From Parasponia andersonii (lineage: Eukaryota; Streptophyta; Magnoliopsida; Rosales; Cannabaceae), in contig JXTB01000109.1 in the NCBI GenBank assembly GCA_002914805.1, positions 605,577 to 669,576 on the forward strand: 64,000 bases of DNA, in the 5' to 3' direction. Positions 22,350 to 36,106 of this stretch are shown one piece after another. The notes under the pieces are model-generated. The model made no database searches. It saw nothing but the letters and a program-made list of their open reading frames with translations, and was not told the origin of the DNA. Position numbers and translations under genes: made by a program. The first letter of the stretch is position 1, and each line of letters begins with the position of its first letter.

Positions 22350-25300
22350 CGGATAGCTATCCAGTTTTATGACATTGTTATTAAATGGTGGAATTATGTC
22401 TAAAATACATCTAGTAATAACCATGAAATCTTTAATGTTCCCTCTAAAAAAAAAAAAAAAGATAGAAAGAAAGAAAAAAAGAGTAATCAATTCCTCAAAA
22501 ATTGGGATATTATCGTGTAATTTATTGAAGTTACGATTTTAATGTCAAACGTAGTAGTAGTATCCTATCAGAAGAGCACAGAGTATCAATGTACAAAAAC
22601 AAAAAATGAAATAAATGTTTAGTGAGCCAAGTATTTAATGTAACAACTGACAAGCTAATTATGGTATGCTAGTTTCATAAGTACTAAATAGAGTTCTTAA
22701 CAAATTCTTATTCCAATTCATGAAAATTGAGCAAACAAGTTAAAAAATATTGAAGATTAATTCAATTTTCATGTTTCCTTTTTCTTTAATTCCTATTCAT
22801 TTTCCCATTAGAAAAGACAACCTGTCAAAGTCACATTGACTAGTAGAATGAGAACATCAACAATCTATTTAATTTTAGCATTATTTTATACTACACAGGA
22901 TTCCGTGACTTTTCGTTCGTTTTGTCTTTGAAATTTCTTTCTTTATTTGGAATGTCCTACCTTTGTATGAAGGGCTAATTGTTTGTACTATTTTTGTTAT
23001 GGAGTTTTATTCTTTTATAAAGACTAGTCCTTTCAACTGTTACCTAATACAAATAAGAGTTTCAAAATCAAATAAATTAGTTCTTCTAAATTTTGCATTG
23101 GATTCATTTTTGTTTTTTATTTTTTGTTTTTAAAAACAGAAAAATAGAAATTCTTTTTGAAAATTTGCTTGACAACTTTGTTTTTATTTTTTGTTTTTAA
23201 AAGTTCTTACCAAAATTTTCAAAAAAAATAGTAATAAAAAAAATCTAACACCTTTATTTTTCTTAAAAAGATTTCAAAAATTAAAAAGCATGCATATATT
23301 TATACATAAATATCTATACACATATACGTGTGTACATATACAAATACAAGTCTATATGGCTTCCTTTCTCATTATTTACACTTTTTTTTTTGGAAATAAG
23401 TAGAGAAAATAAATTTGTCAAATATGTTTCTTGTTTTTAAAAATTAAAAATCAAAACCAAATTTTCACTTTTACTTTTAATTTATTTAAACAAAAAAACA
23501 GGAAGTGAATCCAAACAAACTCTTTTCCTTTAGGTGAAAAGAAATATGTTACTAAAAATATTATTGCAACTCAATAACGTACTAGTTCATCATCCAATCT
23601 ATTTGAAAATCACACAAGATTATGATTAATACATGTAACAGTTCGCCAAACTTGTTTTGATATTTATATCTTTTCTCACTTATGTTATAAAAGTACGATA
23701 TTATGACTCTTGCTTTAATTATGAAATATATTATTCATTTACCTTATTAATATTTGTTTCGTTGATTAATTGCAAAGTTATTACGTAAAATCAAGTTTCC
23801 AAATTCTCAAACCAAATTGTGCTCCTTTGACAAGTAGTGTTCTAGGGGTTTATTATTTTTTTAAAAAATAATTTGTTATATTATTAAAATATATAGTATA
23901 CGAGAACAATTTACACGTTAGATTGTGAGATAACACTGACAGGGACTGCAGTTGGCTCGTTTAAAATTCAACGTTCTGCCACGTGCTGAAAAAATGTTAC
24001 TAAGGGCAAATTCGGAAACTATGAAAATTTATTAGCAAAAAAATAAGAAAAAAAATAATGATAATAAGTTAATAACCAAGAAGAAAAAAAATAAATAGCT
24101 ACTGACACCGTGACACAATAATTGTTCTTTGTTTTTTGTTTATAATATTTCACCAAGTCCCACCATTAAAGTATATACAGCCACAATAAATAGTCGCTGA
24201 TAACTTGATTTCCTTCATGGGAGTGGGGACCATTTTTTCCTGTACAAGCTCTTCCCACTCCAGTCTCTTCCTTAATTTTTTATTTTTTTGCACTTAAAGT
24301 AAAAAAACTCCCTTAAATTGTTTGTATACAGTTATTAACATTCATTTATTAATAGAATCAACACAAGTCCAAAGTGAAGAATCTTTCTGTTCTGTTCTGC
24401 TATTCTTTCATTTGGGTGTCTGAAAACATCTTGGGATGTTGAGTAAGTCAACTGTTAAGCATTTTCAGATAAATACAGATGAAATATATATACATATATA
24501 TACTTTTAGATTGAATTTTTTTTTTTTTCCTTTTGAGTTTTGCCTTTTGGGTTCGTTTCAAAGGAACAGTATACCTAATTAGAAGGTGTTGTGAGCTGGT
24601 TCTGGTGTTATGGTGATAAAAATGCTTTAAAAAAATGAAGGTACTTGTTGAATAAAAGGTGGGATTTTGGGTGCTGGGGTAGGTCCCTCATGATTTGAGT
24701 TCTCTGGGGCCAGAGATCCATTAAAGATCCTTTGTGTGTGTGTGTGCGTGGCTTTAGTTATGTATGTTTATGAATTGAGAGCTGCAAAAAACAGTAGGAG
24801 GATAATGCATTCGAGTTTTTTTGTGCCTGTTATCCCCAATTTTTGCCTGCCATAACCATTTGAAGCGTTTCCTTTTTGTTGGGTTCTTTGTTTTTTCAGA
24901 AGAAATTTTAAGTAGCAAAAAAATTTTTTTAATCGTGAAAGTGAGTGTTCTGATTCAGCAGCACCAAATGGGAAACTGATTTTCACTACTACTAGTACTA
25001 CTTCTACTACTAATATTGCTACTCCATCAACCGGGCTTCTACCTTTCATTATGCCATTTTTTTTCAGCTCAAAATGTTCTCTTAATCTCTCCGAGATAGA
25101 CCTTTTTTGTTCAGAGTTATGGTGTTCAACTGGTGCAGGAAGGTCTTCATGAGTCAAAACCCATCAAGGATTATGGTTTTGAGTACCAAGAATCCTGAGT
25201 TTGAGCTAATAAAGACGTATTTTCTGATGCGCCGAGGGAAAGTTTCCAAAGCTAGAATCTGATTTGGGTTCTGGGAAAGTAAGAGCTAGCCAAGATTTGA

Positions 25301-25380
25301 AAGCAAGAAGTTACTGACATCTGAGTTGTGACCTCGTTGAGTTGTGGAGTGGAGTGGAGTGGAGTGGGGAGTGTTTTAAT
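22350..25380. other. Intergenic DNA and 5' flank of the bHLH gene
   Basis: No gene is supported. The last ~1 kb must hold the promoter and 5' leader of the bHLH gene. I cannot place a transcription start with confidence. A TG run lies at 24732-24745 and a TGGAG pentamer is repeated four to five times just before the start codon (about 25345-25370). The leader-side DNA contains upstream ATGs, so upstream-ORF control is possible but not shown. Confidence 0.45.
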
Positions 25381-28300
25381 ATGGCAACTGAGCCTCAAAA
25401 CGAGGAGGGGGTGCTGCCAGACAACCTCAATAAACGGATTGCTCTTGCTGTGAGAAGCATCCAGTGGAGCTATGCTATCTTCTGGTCCATTTCATCTACA
25501 CAACCAGGGTAGGACAGTCCTATCCATGCTCTACTTCAGTGTAAATTTTTTTTTTTTTTTTTTGGAAAAAAAGGAAGTCTCCTTCGTTAAAGAACAGGAT
25601 TTGTCTAAGATTCTGGCAAAGCCTAGAAGAATGGTCTGCCATACTTGTTGGCTGAATGTAAAAGTTTACCTCTAAGTCTTGGCACATTGTACAACTTTAT
25701 ACTATTTTCTTATAGCTGGCCTTATACTTCATTTGATCTTCTGTTCCTAGTGCTTCATACTCAAAAATCTGTTTCTGCAAATGAAACTGATTTGGTATGA
25801 TGATAATAAGCTTTTCTCCCTTCCTAAATAAAATCGTCTTTTCTACATGAAGAAACTGGTATCAAGATTTTTACTTTTTGACTGTTTTCTTCTGTTTTGA
25901 CATTTTTACTTATTCATTCTGAGAACTTCTTTATTCCGGTTTCCAAATCTATAGTCTTGGTATTGTTGGAAGCTATTAACTATACCAACATGTTGTTAAC
26001 CATGTAGGGTCTTGGAGTGGGAAGAAGGTTATTACAATGGAGATATCAAGACAAGGAAAACAACACAAGCTATCGAACTTAATGCTGATGAAATGGGTCT
26101 TCAAAGGAGTGAGCAGTTGAGTGAACTCTATGACTCACTCTCAGCTGGTGAAACCAGTCCACAAGCAAAAAGGCCCTCCGCAGCCTTATCTCCTGAAGAC
26201 TTATCTGATGCTGAGTGGTACTACCTAGTTTGCATGTCATTTGTCTTCAATATTGGCCAAGGGTAACTTTCCTTCTTACCCTTTCTTTGAAAGTAATCCA
26301 CTATTCTTAGTCTGTTCAGAATCTGTAGTTTTAAGGCCTTTTGTAGTAGTTATATATTGATTATAGAATGCCAAATGCAGTTTACTGAGTAATTAAACTA
26401 CTAAAGAAAGAAGGGAGATTTTTCTCTACATTGTTATATGGAAATTAATCTTTTGTTCAAGCCCTATTTTTCTTCAGTTTACCAGGAAGAGCCTTAGCAA
26501 ATGGTCAACCTATCTGGCTATACAATGCTCATTATGCGGATAGCAAAGTATTTAGCCGCTCTCTTCTGGCAAAGGTAACTTGTTCTTCTTGGTTGATATG
26601 CATTGTAAGATTAACTAGTTTCTAGTATATACGAATTCGCTGGTATTCTGGAACTATGAAAAATACTCAGTTTGTTTTCCCTTCCATGCCTGGTGACTGC
26701 TGTCTTCCTCAGAGTGCATCGATTCAGGTACTACTGTCTTCCCCCATGGCTTATCTTAGACATGAATTTTCACCATTATTTTCTTTTACTTAATGAAAGG
26801 TAGATTCATGCCACTTTAAGTATTAAATTATGCAGTAGTTTCCCTAGCTTTGCATGTAATCTTCTGTTTTGGTTTCTAGACTGTGGTATGCTTTCCACTT
26901 TTGGGAGGTGTGATCGAGCTGGGCACAACTGATCTGGTACATTTTGTCCCAAAATCTTGCATCAGTCTGTTCATAAATTTATCACCTTTAAAAGCTAGAT
27001 TTGATAAATTGTTCTGCTCAATTTTCTTTTTTGAAGGTTGTAGAGGACTGTGCTCTCATTCAGCAGGTTAAGATGTCAATTTTGGAAATTCCATGCCCCG
27101 TGTCTTATAAGAAATCAGACTGTAGTGCTGGTAACACAAGAAACGACCACGGCTTTGCATATGCTGCAGTTGATCATGATCTTCTCAACACCAACACAAT
27201 TCCAGTTGTAGTTCAAGGAGAACTAATTATGTCTTCTCCTAGTGGCAGTTCGGATGGGTTTGAACCAAATCAACCAGCTGTTGATTCTTTGATGGAAGAA
27301 GGATTAAATGGGGCAGTTTCCCAAGTACAAAGCTGGCAAATTATGGATGAAGAATTAAGTAATTGTGTCAATCATTCCATGGACTCAAGTGACTGTATAT
27401 CTCAAACTCTTGTAGACCCTGAGAAGTTTGAATCTGGTCCTAAGCATGAAAGGGTAGAAGACCACGCATTGCAAGACCGTCAGGTGTACAATCACACAAA
27501 AATGTCCTCATTGGATCTGCAAAGCGAAGATTTGCACTATCAGAGTGTTATTTCAACTCTCTTAAAGAGCTCACACCAATTGATTTTGGGGCCTCACTTT
27601 CAGAAATTTCACCACGAATCCAGCTTTGTCGGTTGGAGGAAAAGAGGAGTATTGAAACTTCTACAACCTACCGGAGGAACATCACAAAAATTAGTTAAGA
27701 AGATCTTATTTGAAGTTCCTCGGATGCATCTGAATTGCATCATTGATTCCCCAGAAGATGATTGCATTGGGAATGTGGTATGGAGACCTGAGGCTGATGA
27801 AATTGGTATGAACCATGCATTATCAGAGCGAAGGCGAAGAGAGAGACTAAATGAAAAATTTTCGATTCTAAAAATGATGGTCCCTTCATTGAGCAATGTA
27901 GGTACAACTCTTTCTTAACTCCTAGTTAGAGACATTAAGTACAATATTAAATGTTTATCCATTTTGTCTGTGCAGGAGGACAAAGTGTCTGTCCTTGATG
28001 ATGCAATACAATATCTGAAAGAGCTCAAAAGAAGGGTGGAGGAGTTGGAATCTGGCAGGGAGTCAACAGATTTAGAACCAAAAACAAAGAGAAAACCCCA
28101 GGATGCCAGAGAGGGAACATCCGATAACTATGGAAACAAGAAAATTAGTAGCAGGAAGGAGCAATTTATAAACAAGAGGAAGGCTCGTGATATGGATGAG
28201 GTTGAGCCAGAGATACATCATGATGTATCAAAGGACAGTTCAGCCGGTAATATAGCTGTCATTATGAAGAACAAAGATGTCTTAATCAAGATAAATTGTC

Positions 28301-28597
28301 CTTGGAGGGAGGGAGTGCTGTTAGAAATCATGGATGCCTTGAGCAATCTCCATTTAGATTCTCACTCAGTTCAATCATCCACCATGGATGGTATCATTTC
28401 CCTGACTATTCAATCTATGGTATGAAGTCAAGAACTACTTGATGAATATGATCTTAAACTGTTTCTGTTCCTACCTTAAAAGGTATACAGATTCTTTTAA
28501 TGATAAGGCTTCCCTTGATTTGCAGATCAAGTGTTCAGCCCCTATTTCAGTAGCAACAATCAAGCAAGCACTTCAGAAAATTGCCTGGAACTGTTGA
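25381..28597 (+). CDS. bHLH transcription factor, GL3/EGL3-like (subgroup IIIf)
   Basis: Eight exons: 25381-25508, 26008-26262, 26478-26574, 26713-26727, 26880-26936, 27037-27897, 27976-28419, 28526-28597, giving 642 residues (from memory GL3 is about 637). Residues 12-200 form the MYC/R-like N-terminal domain (RIALAVRSIQWSYAIFWSIS, SDAEWYYLVCMSFVFNIGQG, then VVEDCALIQQVK) that binds R2R3-MYBs. An acidic variable middle follows. The bHLH has the basic region SERRRRERLNEKF at about 448-460, with the E and R residues needed for E-box contact, and a second helix DKVSVLDDAIQYLKEL. The C-terminus (about 563-642) is an ACT-like dimerisation fold. In the family these proteins join MYB and TTG1-type WD40 partners in the nucleus to control trichome or root-hair fate and flavonoid genes. 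The N-terminus fits GL3/EGL3 better than TT8. Exon 4 is only 15 nt. Confidence 0.93.
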
Positions 28598-29324
28598 AGC
28601 TTGTTCTCTCAATGACATCAAGAAGTTCATTTGCTTTGAAGAATCTTTTTGCCTCCGTCGTCGGGCAATGGTGCCTGTGGAAGGGTTTTTAGATTGTTGC
28701 TGTAAGAAAGACAAGTTCCTTGAGGATGTCTCCTTCTGGTAGTGTCTAATAAAAAGAGAATAAAACTTGTTGCAACTCATGTTATTTTCCTTTACTATTT
28801 GACATGTACTTCTATAGTTAACAAATCTTGTGTAATTGGCTTTGTTTTAGCATTGTTATCAGATGTGTATTCTTGTATTCTGAACAACTAATTTGCTTGT
28901 AAGCACCTTATTGACACTGAAGTCCAAAAATAAATCAGTAGAGTATAAGACTGGAATTTCTCTCTGGGCAAAAAGTGAAATGGTCTCACTCTAATCATAG
29001 GACTTATTTGGTTTGTCAAAAAGCAACATAGAGATTTTTCAATATTGCAGCAAATAAAAATGCTACACACTTAGTCAAATTGTTAGAATGCTAATTTCTA
29101 AAGGAAAATTACGCAATCACTCTTGAATATTCACCCTTCTTTTAACAGAGAAAATGTTACTTTTGAGAAATTATGATTCAACCTTTGAATTTCGATTTTT
29201 CTTTCAAATGCCCCTAGGTCATGGCAACAAGATAAAAGAACTCAGTGAAAAAACAGACTTGCCCCTCACAAAACTAGAAAACTTAACCAAATTAATATGA
29301 ACCTAAAAAATTGTGACAAAATAG

Positions 29325-29376
<52 letters not shown>

Positions 29377-32300
29377 GATCATTCTTGCCTATTTAAGTAA
29401 ACAATTTTCTTTATCTTGTTTGGTCAGTTTTGAAGTTTATATTTATTTGGTTGAGTTTTTTAGTATTTATAATGGACAATAATATCATTCACTAAGTTTC
29501 ATATGTTGCATTCACTACTTGAAAGAAAAACCAAATTGGAAGGTTTGAATTGTAATTTCATAAATTATTGAATTTTTTTTTATATATAAAAACACCTAAA
29601 AGTTCAGGGTTGATTGTGTAATTGTCACATTTCTAAAATCTTTACCCCTTTGCTTTTAGATAAAGCATGTAAGCCACCCCTTTAATATCAAATCTAGGAA
29701 CACTACGAAGTTCATGAGGATTATATGTGGCTATCGTAAAAATTCAAGAAATTACATCTAGCAAGTGGAAATATAAATTCCTTCTTTCTTTTTCCCCGTT
29801 TTTCATATTTACTGAAAAAGTCCAACATAAAGCTGAACAATATAAAAGAGCTATTAAGATGTAACAGGAGAAGAAAAAGTTCGCATGCATTAATATATAG
29901 TTGATAGTACCCTTTTTTCTAAATTTCTTTCTTTTTTTTTTCCCGTCACTACCAATTGTTTTCAGCTCCATAATAATGGTCAAACATCTATACCTCTCAT
30001 TCTGCTCCAAAGGGCTAATCGGATGGCTCGCCAAAGTGTGTGATAAAGTTGAAAACTATGTTGGTGGCCTAAATGGGCCACTTCAAAGTAAAGTATTGTT
30101 GAAAATGGTCTAGCTTTTAAACAAAAGGGCCTAATAATGAGTATGAAAAAGAGAATTGTGATTGATATACATTTATGAAACCCATGTACATAATGACACT
30201 TGAAAAAAAACAAATTAGCAAGAAATTAGAGCCGTATGATTCTGAAATGTGTTGAGTTTAAATTTCTCATAGTTACTTCGTTATATAGCATGTCTTATTT
30301 TACTAAAGATGAATCTTTTTGTTTCTTGGGCATCAATATCATGCCTTACAAGTATCTTTCAGAGTTGTCAGTCTTGATGTCTTTTTGTTATTGAAGATGT
30401 GTACAATCTCTCTAACCCAATATTAGAACTAGAATCCACGATTTTTCTTAAGGCTACTAGATTTTTATTGAATTACAACAAAATTCCAAGATTCTAATTT
30501 AATCAAAGTTCTCAAGCGCTTTTGTGACCCTTTAGATGCAGACAAGCCTATGGTGACCATTCAACTTCGGAACATAATCAGTATACTAGAAAAAACACAC
30601 AACTCATTAATAAACGGTTGTTTCTAAGTTAATGAATCTGCATAGAATATATTTAAGAATTTCCCAATTTGGACATCGTAGGCTCGTACCAATAGACGGT
30701 TAACACGTATCAATCGTTAATAACCTTTTTTTTCTTAAATCAGCCAAACTTTTTAGTGTATTCAACTCGATACTTCTATTCATGCTAGCAAGTTAGAAAT
30801 GTTGGATAATTTAAAGGACCACGTAAAAAAAAAAAAAGTGTGCATATATTATATAACAAGGGCGTGTCTACACAGTAAGATTTTTATAATATAGTCCTAT
30901 ATAAGGCTATCTAACTTAAGCAGTTCGATAGCAAATCAATGGTATTGATTGCAGAGCTTAAATTGGATAAAATGAAACTTTATTATAGCCAATATATCTT
31001 TCTCACTCTCTCTATTTGAGTCCAACTCTCTCCCTCATCATTTATAATCGAGAAACATTTAGGCAATGTACAAAAAAATTAATTGATTCTTCAAGCAAAA
31101 ACAACCATCCTTATAATAATTCAAATAAGAGTTTTGGTCGTCCCTCTTCTTTCATTCCTTGCCTATTTTGTTTTATTTATTTATTTTTGTTTTTTTTTTT
31201 TTTTTTTTTCATTTTGATGGATATCTCATTTTGACGACCTGTATCTAAACAACGAATTAGATTGGCCCATGGGAGGAATAGGCACAACGGCGAGTGAATT
31301 CATGCACTCTGAAAGGTAAATCTAGGTCTAAGATTTAGGAATTTGGAATTGGGGACTATAAATCTGAAAATTTGGGTTTCTCAAGAAAAAATGGAATGAA
31401 AAATTTGGGGATATAAAATGGAGAAAGATAAACTAGATGAAGGTTAAGGTGAAAGTAGGTTCATGAATAAATGAATATGGGGGACATGTTATGTTAATGT
31501 CCCGTCAAATGGGGTTAGGTGGTATCATCATAGAGGTCACGACTGACTAGAGACTGCAATGTGCATTGCATCAAATGAGCAATTTTTCCATCTTTAGATT
31601 TTTTCTTTCTTTTTCGAATCTCTAATTTGTGATTGGTTTTTTTGACATTAGTCTTATTTCGTTGGTGTTCGATCTCTATTATTGAAGTGGTTATCCAAGT
31701 TTTCCTGACATCAAAACCCAAATATTTACACAAGATAAACTCAAAAGTTGCAGTATATATTATAACGAAAAGGTTGATTTTTGGAGAATTTTGTTCTCTG
31801 TGGAGAAATAATCAAATCCCTTTTTGTTTTTTTCCCCTTCATTTTGTTCTATTTCCTCTTTGCAGTCTATCTAAAATTCAGGTGTTTTAATTGCTTTCAT
31901 TTTTTCTTCTTGGTTTTCCATTTTGAACAGATAGATTGATCTTTATTGTGTATTTTCTTTTCTTTTTCTCTTAATAATCAGATCTTAATCAATTTCTTTA
32001 GGGATCATCTCTGCCATTGTAGTCGTTTCGTAAGCTTCATTTTTTTCTTTACATCTCTTTTTTAGTTTTTAATTTTTTAATTTTTCAAATTCATCTAATA
32101 TGAGAAAAAAAGTGACTCAGTGTAGAAAAGTGTGATAATTCCAAAATTTGAGCTGTTTGGTATGTCGAATGGTTCATAATGAGTAGCCTTATTATAGATA
32201 CACCCATATAACAAATGAAGATTAATAATTTTATTAGTTTCTAAACTGTAAAGAAAGTCCTATTTTCATCCTTAAATTTTAATTTTTCGCTTCAGTTATG

Positions 32301-33130
32301 CTATTAAAAGTACTTCTGAGTTCCTTTTGCTATACTTAGTTTGATTTTTAACAAAAAGAGCACATGGCATCCACGTGTCTTTTGCTTTATTTATTTTAAC
32401 AAAATATCACATTTAAAGAAATTCATAAATGCTTTCTTGTCTAATATACAATTAACTGTTTGCTCAACTAGTTAAGCATCTTCGTCTTTATTTATTTATT
32501 TAATTTCTTGAACATTGATAAATAAATAGGAAACACATCTTTCTATTAAGAATCGAATAAAGTATTATCGCAAAAAGGACCAAAAGCGAACATTTTTAGT
32601 AGTTCAAGAAGCAAAGACAATTTAAACTTTGAAGGGCCAAAATTAGTTTTTTCCAATAGTTTAGGGATGATAGTTGATAGGATCATTAACACAATAATTC
32701 ATTATAGTATAACTAATTCTTGAAGTTCTTACTCATTGGCCTCTAAGGCAGTGCCAGAGGCTTTTACGAATTTAGTCTTGGGATATCACTCCTTTAGGCC
32801 ACATCTGAATATCGTTTACATTCTCTGGCCAGGATTAGTTTACTATTTGAGTTCAAATTTGTCTAATACCGTCTGATCAGGAAGTAAGTTTCACCACTGA
32901 AATATTTTCCCACACACCAAACACCAATAAAAAAAAAAGGAGCAACTAACATTGCCACAATAATAGATCAAAACAATATCAGAGTGTGAAATCAGGGAAC
33001 TTTCCACTTTTCGCCAAACTTGCAAGATTTGACTAATACCAAGGGAAGCATAAATGACTGGAACCTTAAACTTGTGTACAGATTTAACGTTTGTCACTCT
33101 TCCTATAAGCTACAAAGATCTTCACTACCC
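28598..33130. other. Intergenic between the bHLH and GMP synthase 3' ends
   Basis: The two genes converge, so both ends hold 3' UTR sequence and no promoter need lie here. I see no supported coding region in about 4.5 kb. The content is AT-rich spacer with homopolymer runs (for example the T run near 31190-31210) and the microsatellite at 29329. Open frames of 60-96 codons here are low-complexity or lack any family resemblance. Confidence 0.5.
29329..29373. repeat. (TA)n microsatellite
   Basis: About 22 uninterrupted TA units. Frames translating to repeated Ile-Tyr across it are artefacts. Confidence 0.95.
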
Positions 33131-36003
33131 TTATTCCCACTCAATTGTTGATGGAGGCTTAGATGTAATGTCGTAACTGACTCGGTTTACGCCTCGAACA
33201 CTATTGCAGATCTTCTGTGACACATCAGCCAAAAATTTACCTTCAAAAGGGTACCTGGAGTTACAGAGAGACCAGCAAAGTAAATACATTAAAATGGATT
33301 GATGAAAGGATAATAAAGATGAGAAATTTCATTCGTTGAATAGCCAGCAAAGCGGCAGCATAAAGCACATGACAGAAAAATATGTTGAAAAAAAAATTCC
33401 ATAAGAAATTTAGAATCTGTCAACTTCATATAAGAGCATTCCGACAATGCCAAGCCACAATCACAAAACTGACACGTGACGCCTAAACGTTATACACTCT
33501 TAGCAGTATATATAGACATACACCTACTGAACCTTAACTTTCTGTTAAACAATCTGCATTTACAGTCCTTTTGAGCTTGTGAAGAATAGAACCCAAGTCA
33601 GTATCAGTAAAAGTTACAGCACACTTCCAAAGAAAATAAAGAAACATTTAGAAGTTGCAAGCACCTAAAGGTAGCGAGTTGCAGTATCCAACTACACATA
33701 ATATGCAGTAACACAAAGATAGCAATGGTTGAAAAGCTACATAGATAACGTACAAGGCATAATTGTATGCTTACCAGTCTGCTGTCATCCCATCTTCACT
33801 TGTAACAGCTCTAAGGGCAACGGCATGACCATGTGTTCTTTGGTCACCTTGAACTCCAACAGTTCTTACAGGTAAAAACACGGCAAAAGCTTGCCAGATG
33901 ACATCATAAAGCCCGGCATCCTTGATTGACTGGATGAAAATTTCATCTACCTGGAAAAAGAAAATCATAAATTAAGAAGAATTGGAGAGGGGGGGGGGGG
34001 CAAAAAAAGTGGACCAAAATTGTAACAATTTTCACTTGGTAAACACAAGATACCAGGCGGAGTGTATCCAAGTAATTTCCCAAAGTGACATCCCCGATGA
34101 CTCGAACGGCGAGACCAGGCCCAGGAAATGGGTGACGCTTTAGAAATCCCTCTGGAACATTCAATATCTTTCCTAATTGGCGAACCTTAAAACAATAAAT
34201 GCAAAATATTATGAATTGATGACAATGAGATAACGATTATAAGACACTGTAAAACAGCAGAATCAAAACCTCGTCCTTAAAGAGAAGCTTGAGTGGTTCA
34301 ATTAGCTTCAATTTCATGTCCTTTGGAAGTCCCCCGACATTGTGATGGCTCTTGATTGTATGAGAGTGGGTGCTTCCAGATCCAGGGGGTGGACAAGATT
34401 CAATCACATCAGGGTATAAGGTTCCTTGGACCAAGTAGGAAGGTTTTCTTCCTAATTTCTGCTCTAACTCGTGGGCAAAATCATCAAAGATGCAAATAAA
34501 CTCCTTCCCAATTATTTTCCTTTTCTTCTCAGGATCATCCACGCCCTTTAGCTCACTAAGAAACTGATCCGTGGCATCCACACAAGTAACAGGTAGATGA
34601 AGATCCCTTTCAAATGTTTCCATTACACGTTCCATTTCCTTGTACCTACAGAGAACAAATCCACGAAGGGAAAATGGAGAGCTTTGATATGGAATTCCAT
34701 ACAATAAGTATTGAACTATCTGACAATGTTGGTCTCTCAAAAAGAAACTGATTGCTGTCTCACCTCAATAAACCATTATCAACAAAAATACAATGAAGTC
34801 TATCTCCAATTGCCTTGTGAACAAGCGTTGCAGCAACTGTGGAATCCACACCACCAGATAGAGCACATATGACATGCTCATCAGGCCCCACCGTTTCGTT
34901 AATCACTTTAATCTCTTCATCTAATACATTTTCCATTTTCCAGCTCGCCTTGACTCCACAAACATCAAAAAGAAAGTAACGAAGCGTTTCCATTCCTTCC
35001 GGTGAATGTGTCACCTGTGGACAAATCCATTGTTTCAATCTTTGGATAAAGTGTAAAATGCAATTATTATTTTGATCCAAAATTCTCCAAATACTAGCAC
35101 AGAGTTCAGCATTCAAGTTCAAATGGGGTCAATCAGCTGATAATAGAAGAAGCAAGAAACAAACCACTACTAAGAACTAAAGCAAATTTGATTGGTATCT
35201 CAGATTCTTAACTCTTTTCCTTCCCCAAAAAACGTTACTTTATCAAGCAATTAATCTACAATATTGTAACAATCAACCCCAATACTAGACTCGTGTATTT
35301 CAATGCAAGAATTCACTTAGACCAGAAAAGAGCATACTTCATTTCTTTTGACTAAAACTTTGCCAGCAGAACTCCATAGAGAGGAACTAAATTCCTAAAA
35401 CCAATCAGCAAAACCACAATAAGACAGTAAAAACTGAAGCCGAAACATCACCTCTGGATGATACTGAAGCCCATAAAACCTTCTCAATGGATTCTGGATA
35501 GCGGCCACCGCCCCCTGCTTACTCCGCGCCACCACCTCGAACCCTTGAGGCAACTTGGCAGCCTCATCGCCATGGCTCATCCAAACGGACTGCGTATCGC
35601 CGCAATTCTTCGACCCGAAAAGCCCCAGAGCCTTCTCCACCTCAATCTCCATCCTCCCATACTCCTGCTTCTCCCCAACCCTGACCTCCCCACCCAGTCT
35701 CTGAACTATCAGCTGGAGGCCATAACAGATGCCGAGCACAAACACGCCATTGGACTCGGCCCACTCGACGAACCCATCGGGGAAGCTCGGCGAGCCGGGA
35801 GTGTGGACGGAGTGGGGCCCACCGGAGAGGATGACGACCCGGGGCTTGTGGTCAGCAATGGTCTTGAGAGAGCTGGTTCCGGAAATGCAGAGCGAGAAGA
35901 CGGAGAGAGCTCGGATACGGCGGGTGATGAGGTGGGTGTACTGGGAACCGTAGTCGAGGATCAGAACCCGATCCGATTCGACGGTTTTCGGGTCGATGGC
36001 CAT
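33131..36003 (-). CDS. GMP synthase (glutamine-hydrolysing)
   Basis: Six exons on the minus strand: 36003-35452, 35014-34764, 34645-34270, 34185-34054, 33950-33775, 33254-33131 (stop TAA), giving 536 residues, the usual plant length. The enzyme converts XMP to GMP with ATP and glutamine, the last step of guanine nucleotide synthesis. Residues 12-184 are the class I glutamine amidotransferase: the nucleophile Cys93 in GICYGLQ and His182/Glu184 in YHPE. The ATP-pyrophosphatase PP-loop SGGVDS is at 237-242. The C-terminal XMP-binding/dimer region includes [13 protein letters not shown] and the end STIEWE. All intron junctions keep frame. The start ATG opens MAIDPKTV and no targeting peptide is seen, so it is probably cytosolic. 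A run of ten or more G sits in intron 4 (near 33990). Confidence 0.97.
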
Positions 36004-36060
36004 GGATGGTTTGGTGGATGGAGGCTTAGGCGCGGAGGGGTTCTTTGGAGCGGTGGCTAG

Positions 36061-36106
36061 CTAGGGTTTAAGCGGTGGATTTGGGTTTAAGTTATGGTTA
36101 GGGTTT
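36061..36106 (-). promoter_or_regulatory. Telo-box-like motifs upstream of GMP synthase
   Basis: Read on the gene strand, AAACCCTAA occurs at 36106-36098, with related AAACCC words at 36090-36083 and 36069-36062, within about 100 bp of the start codon. Telo-box motifs (AAACCCTA) are known from promoters or leaders of plant housekeeping and translation-related genes, which suits GMP synthase. Some of this may be 5' UTR rather than promoter. Confidence 0.55.

Noticed and set aside
25381-28597. TT8 as the identity of the bHLH gene
   Set aside because: The N-terminus RIALAVRSIQWSYAIFWS follows the GL3/EGL3 pattern rather than the TT8 pattern.
29297-29482. Frame with repeated Ile-Tyr
   Set aside because: It is a TA microsatellite read as protein.
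35458-36060. A 200-codon open frame on the plus strand opposite GMP synthase exon 1
   Set aside because: It is the antisense shadow of the GC-rich, highly conserved glutaminase exon; its composition matches no family and it has no gene context.
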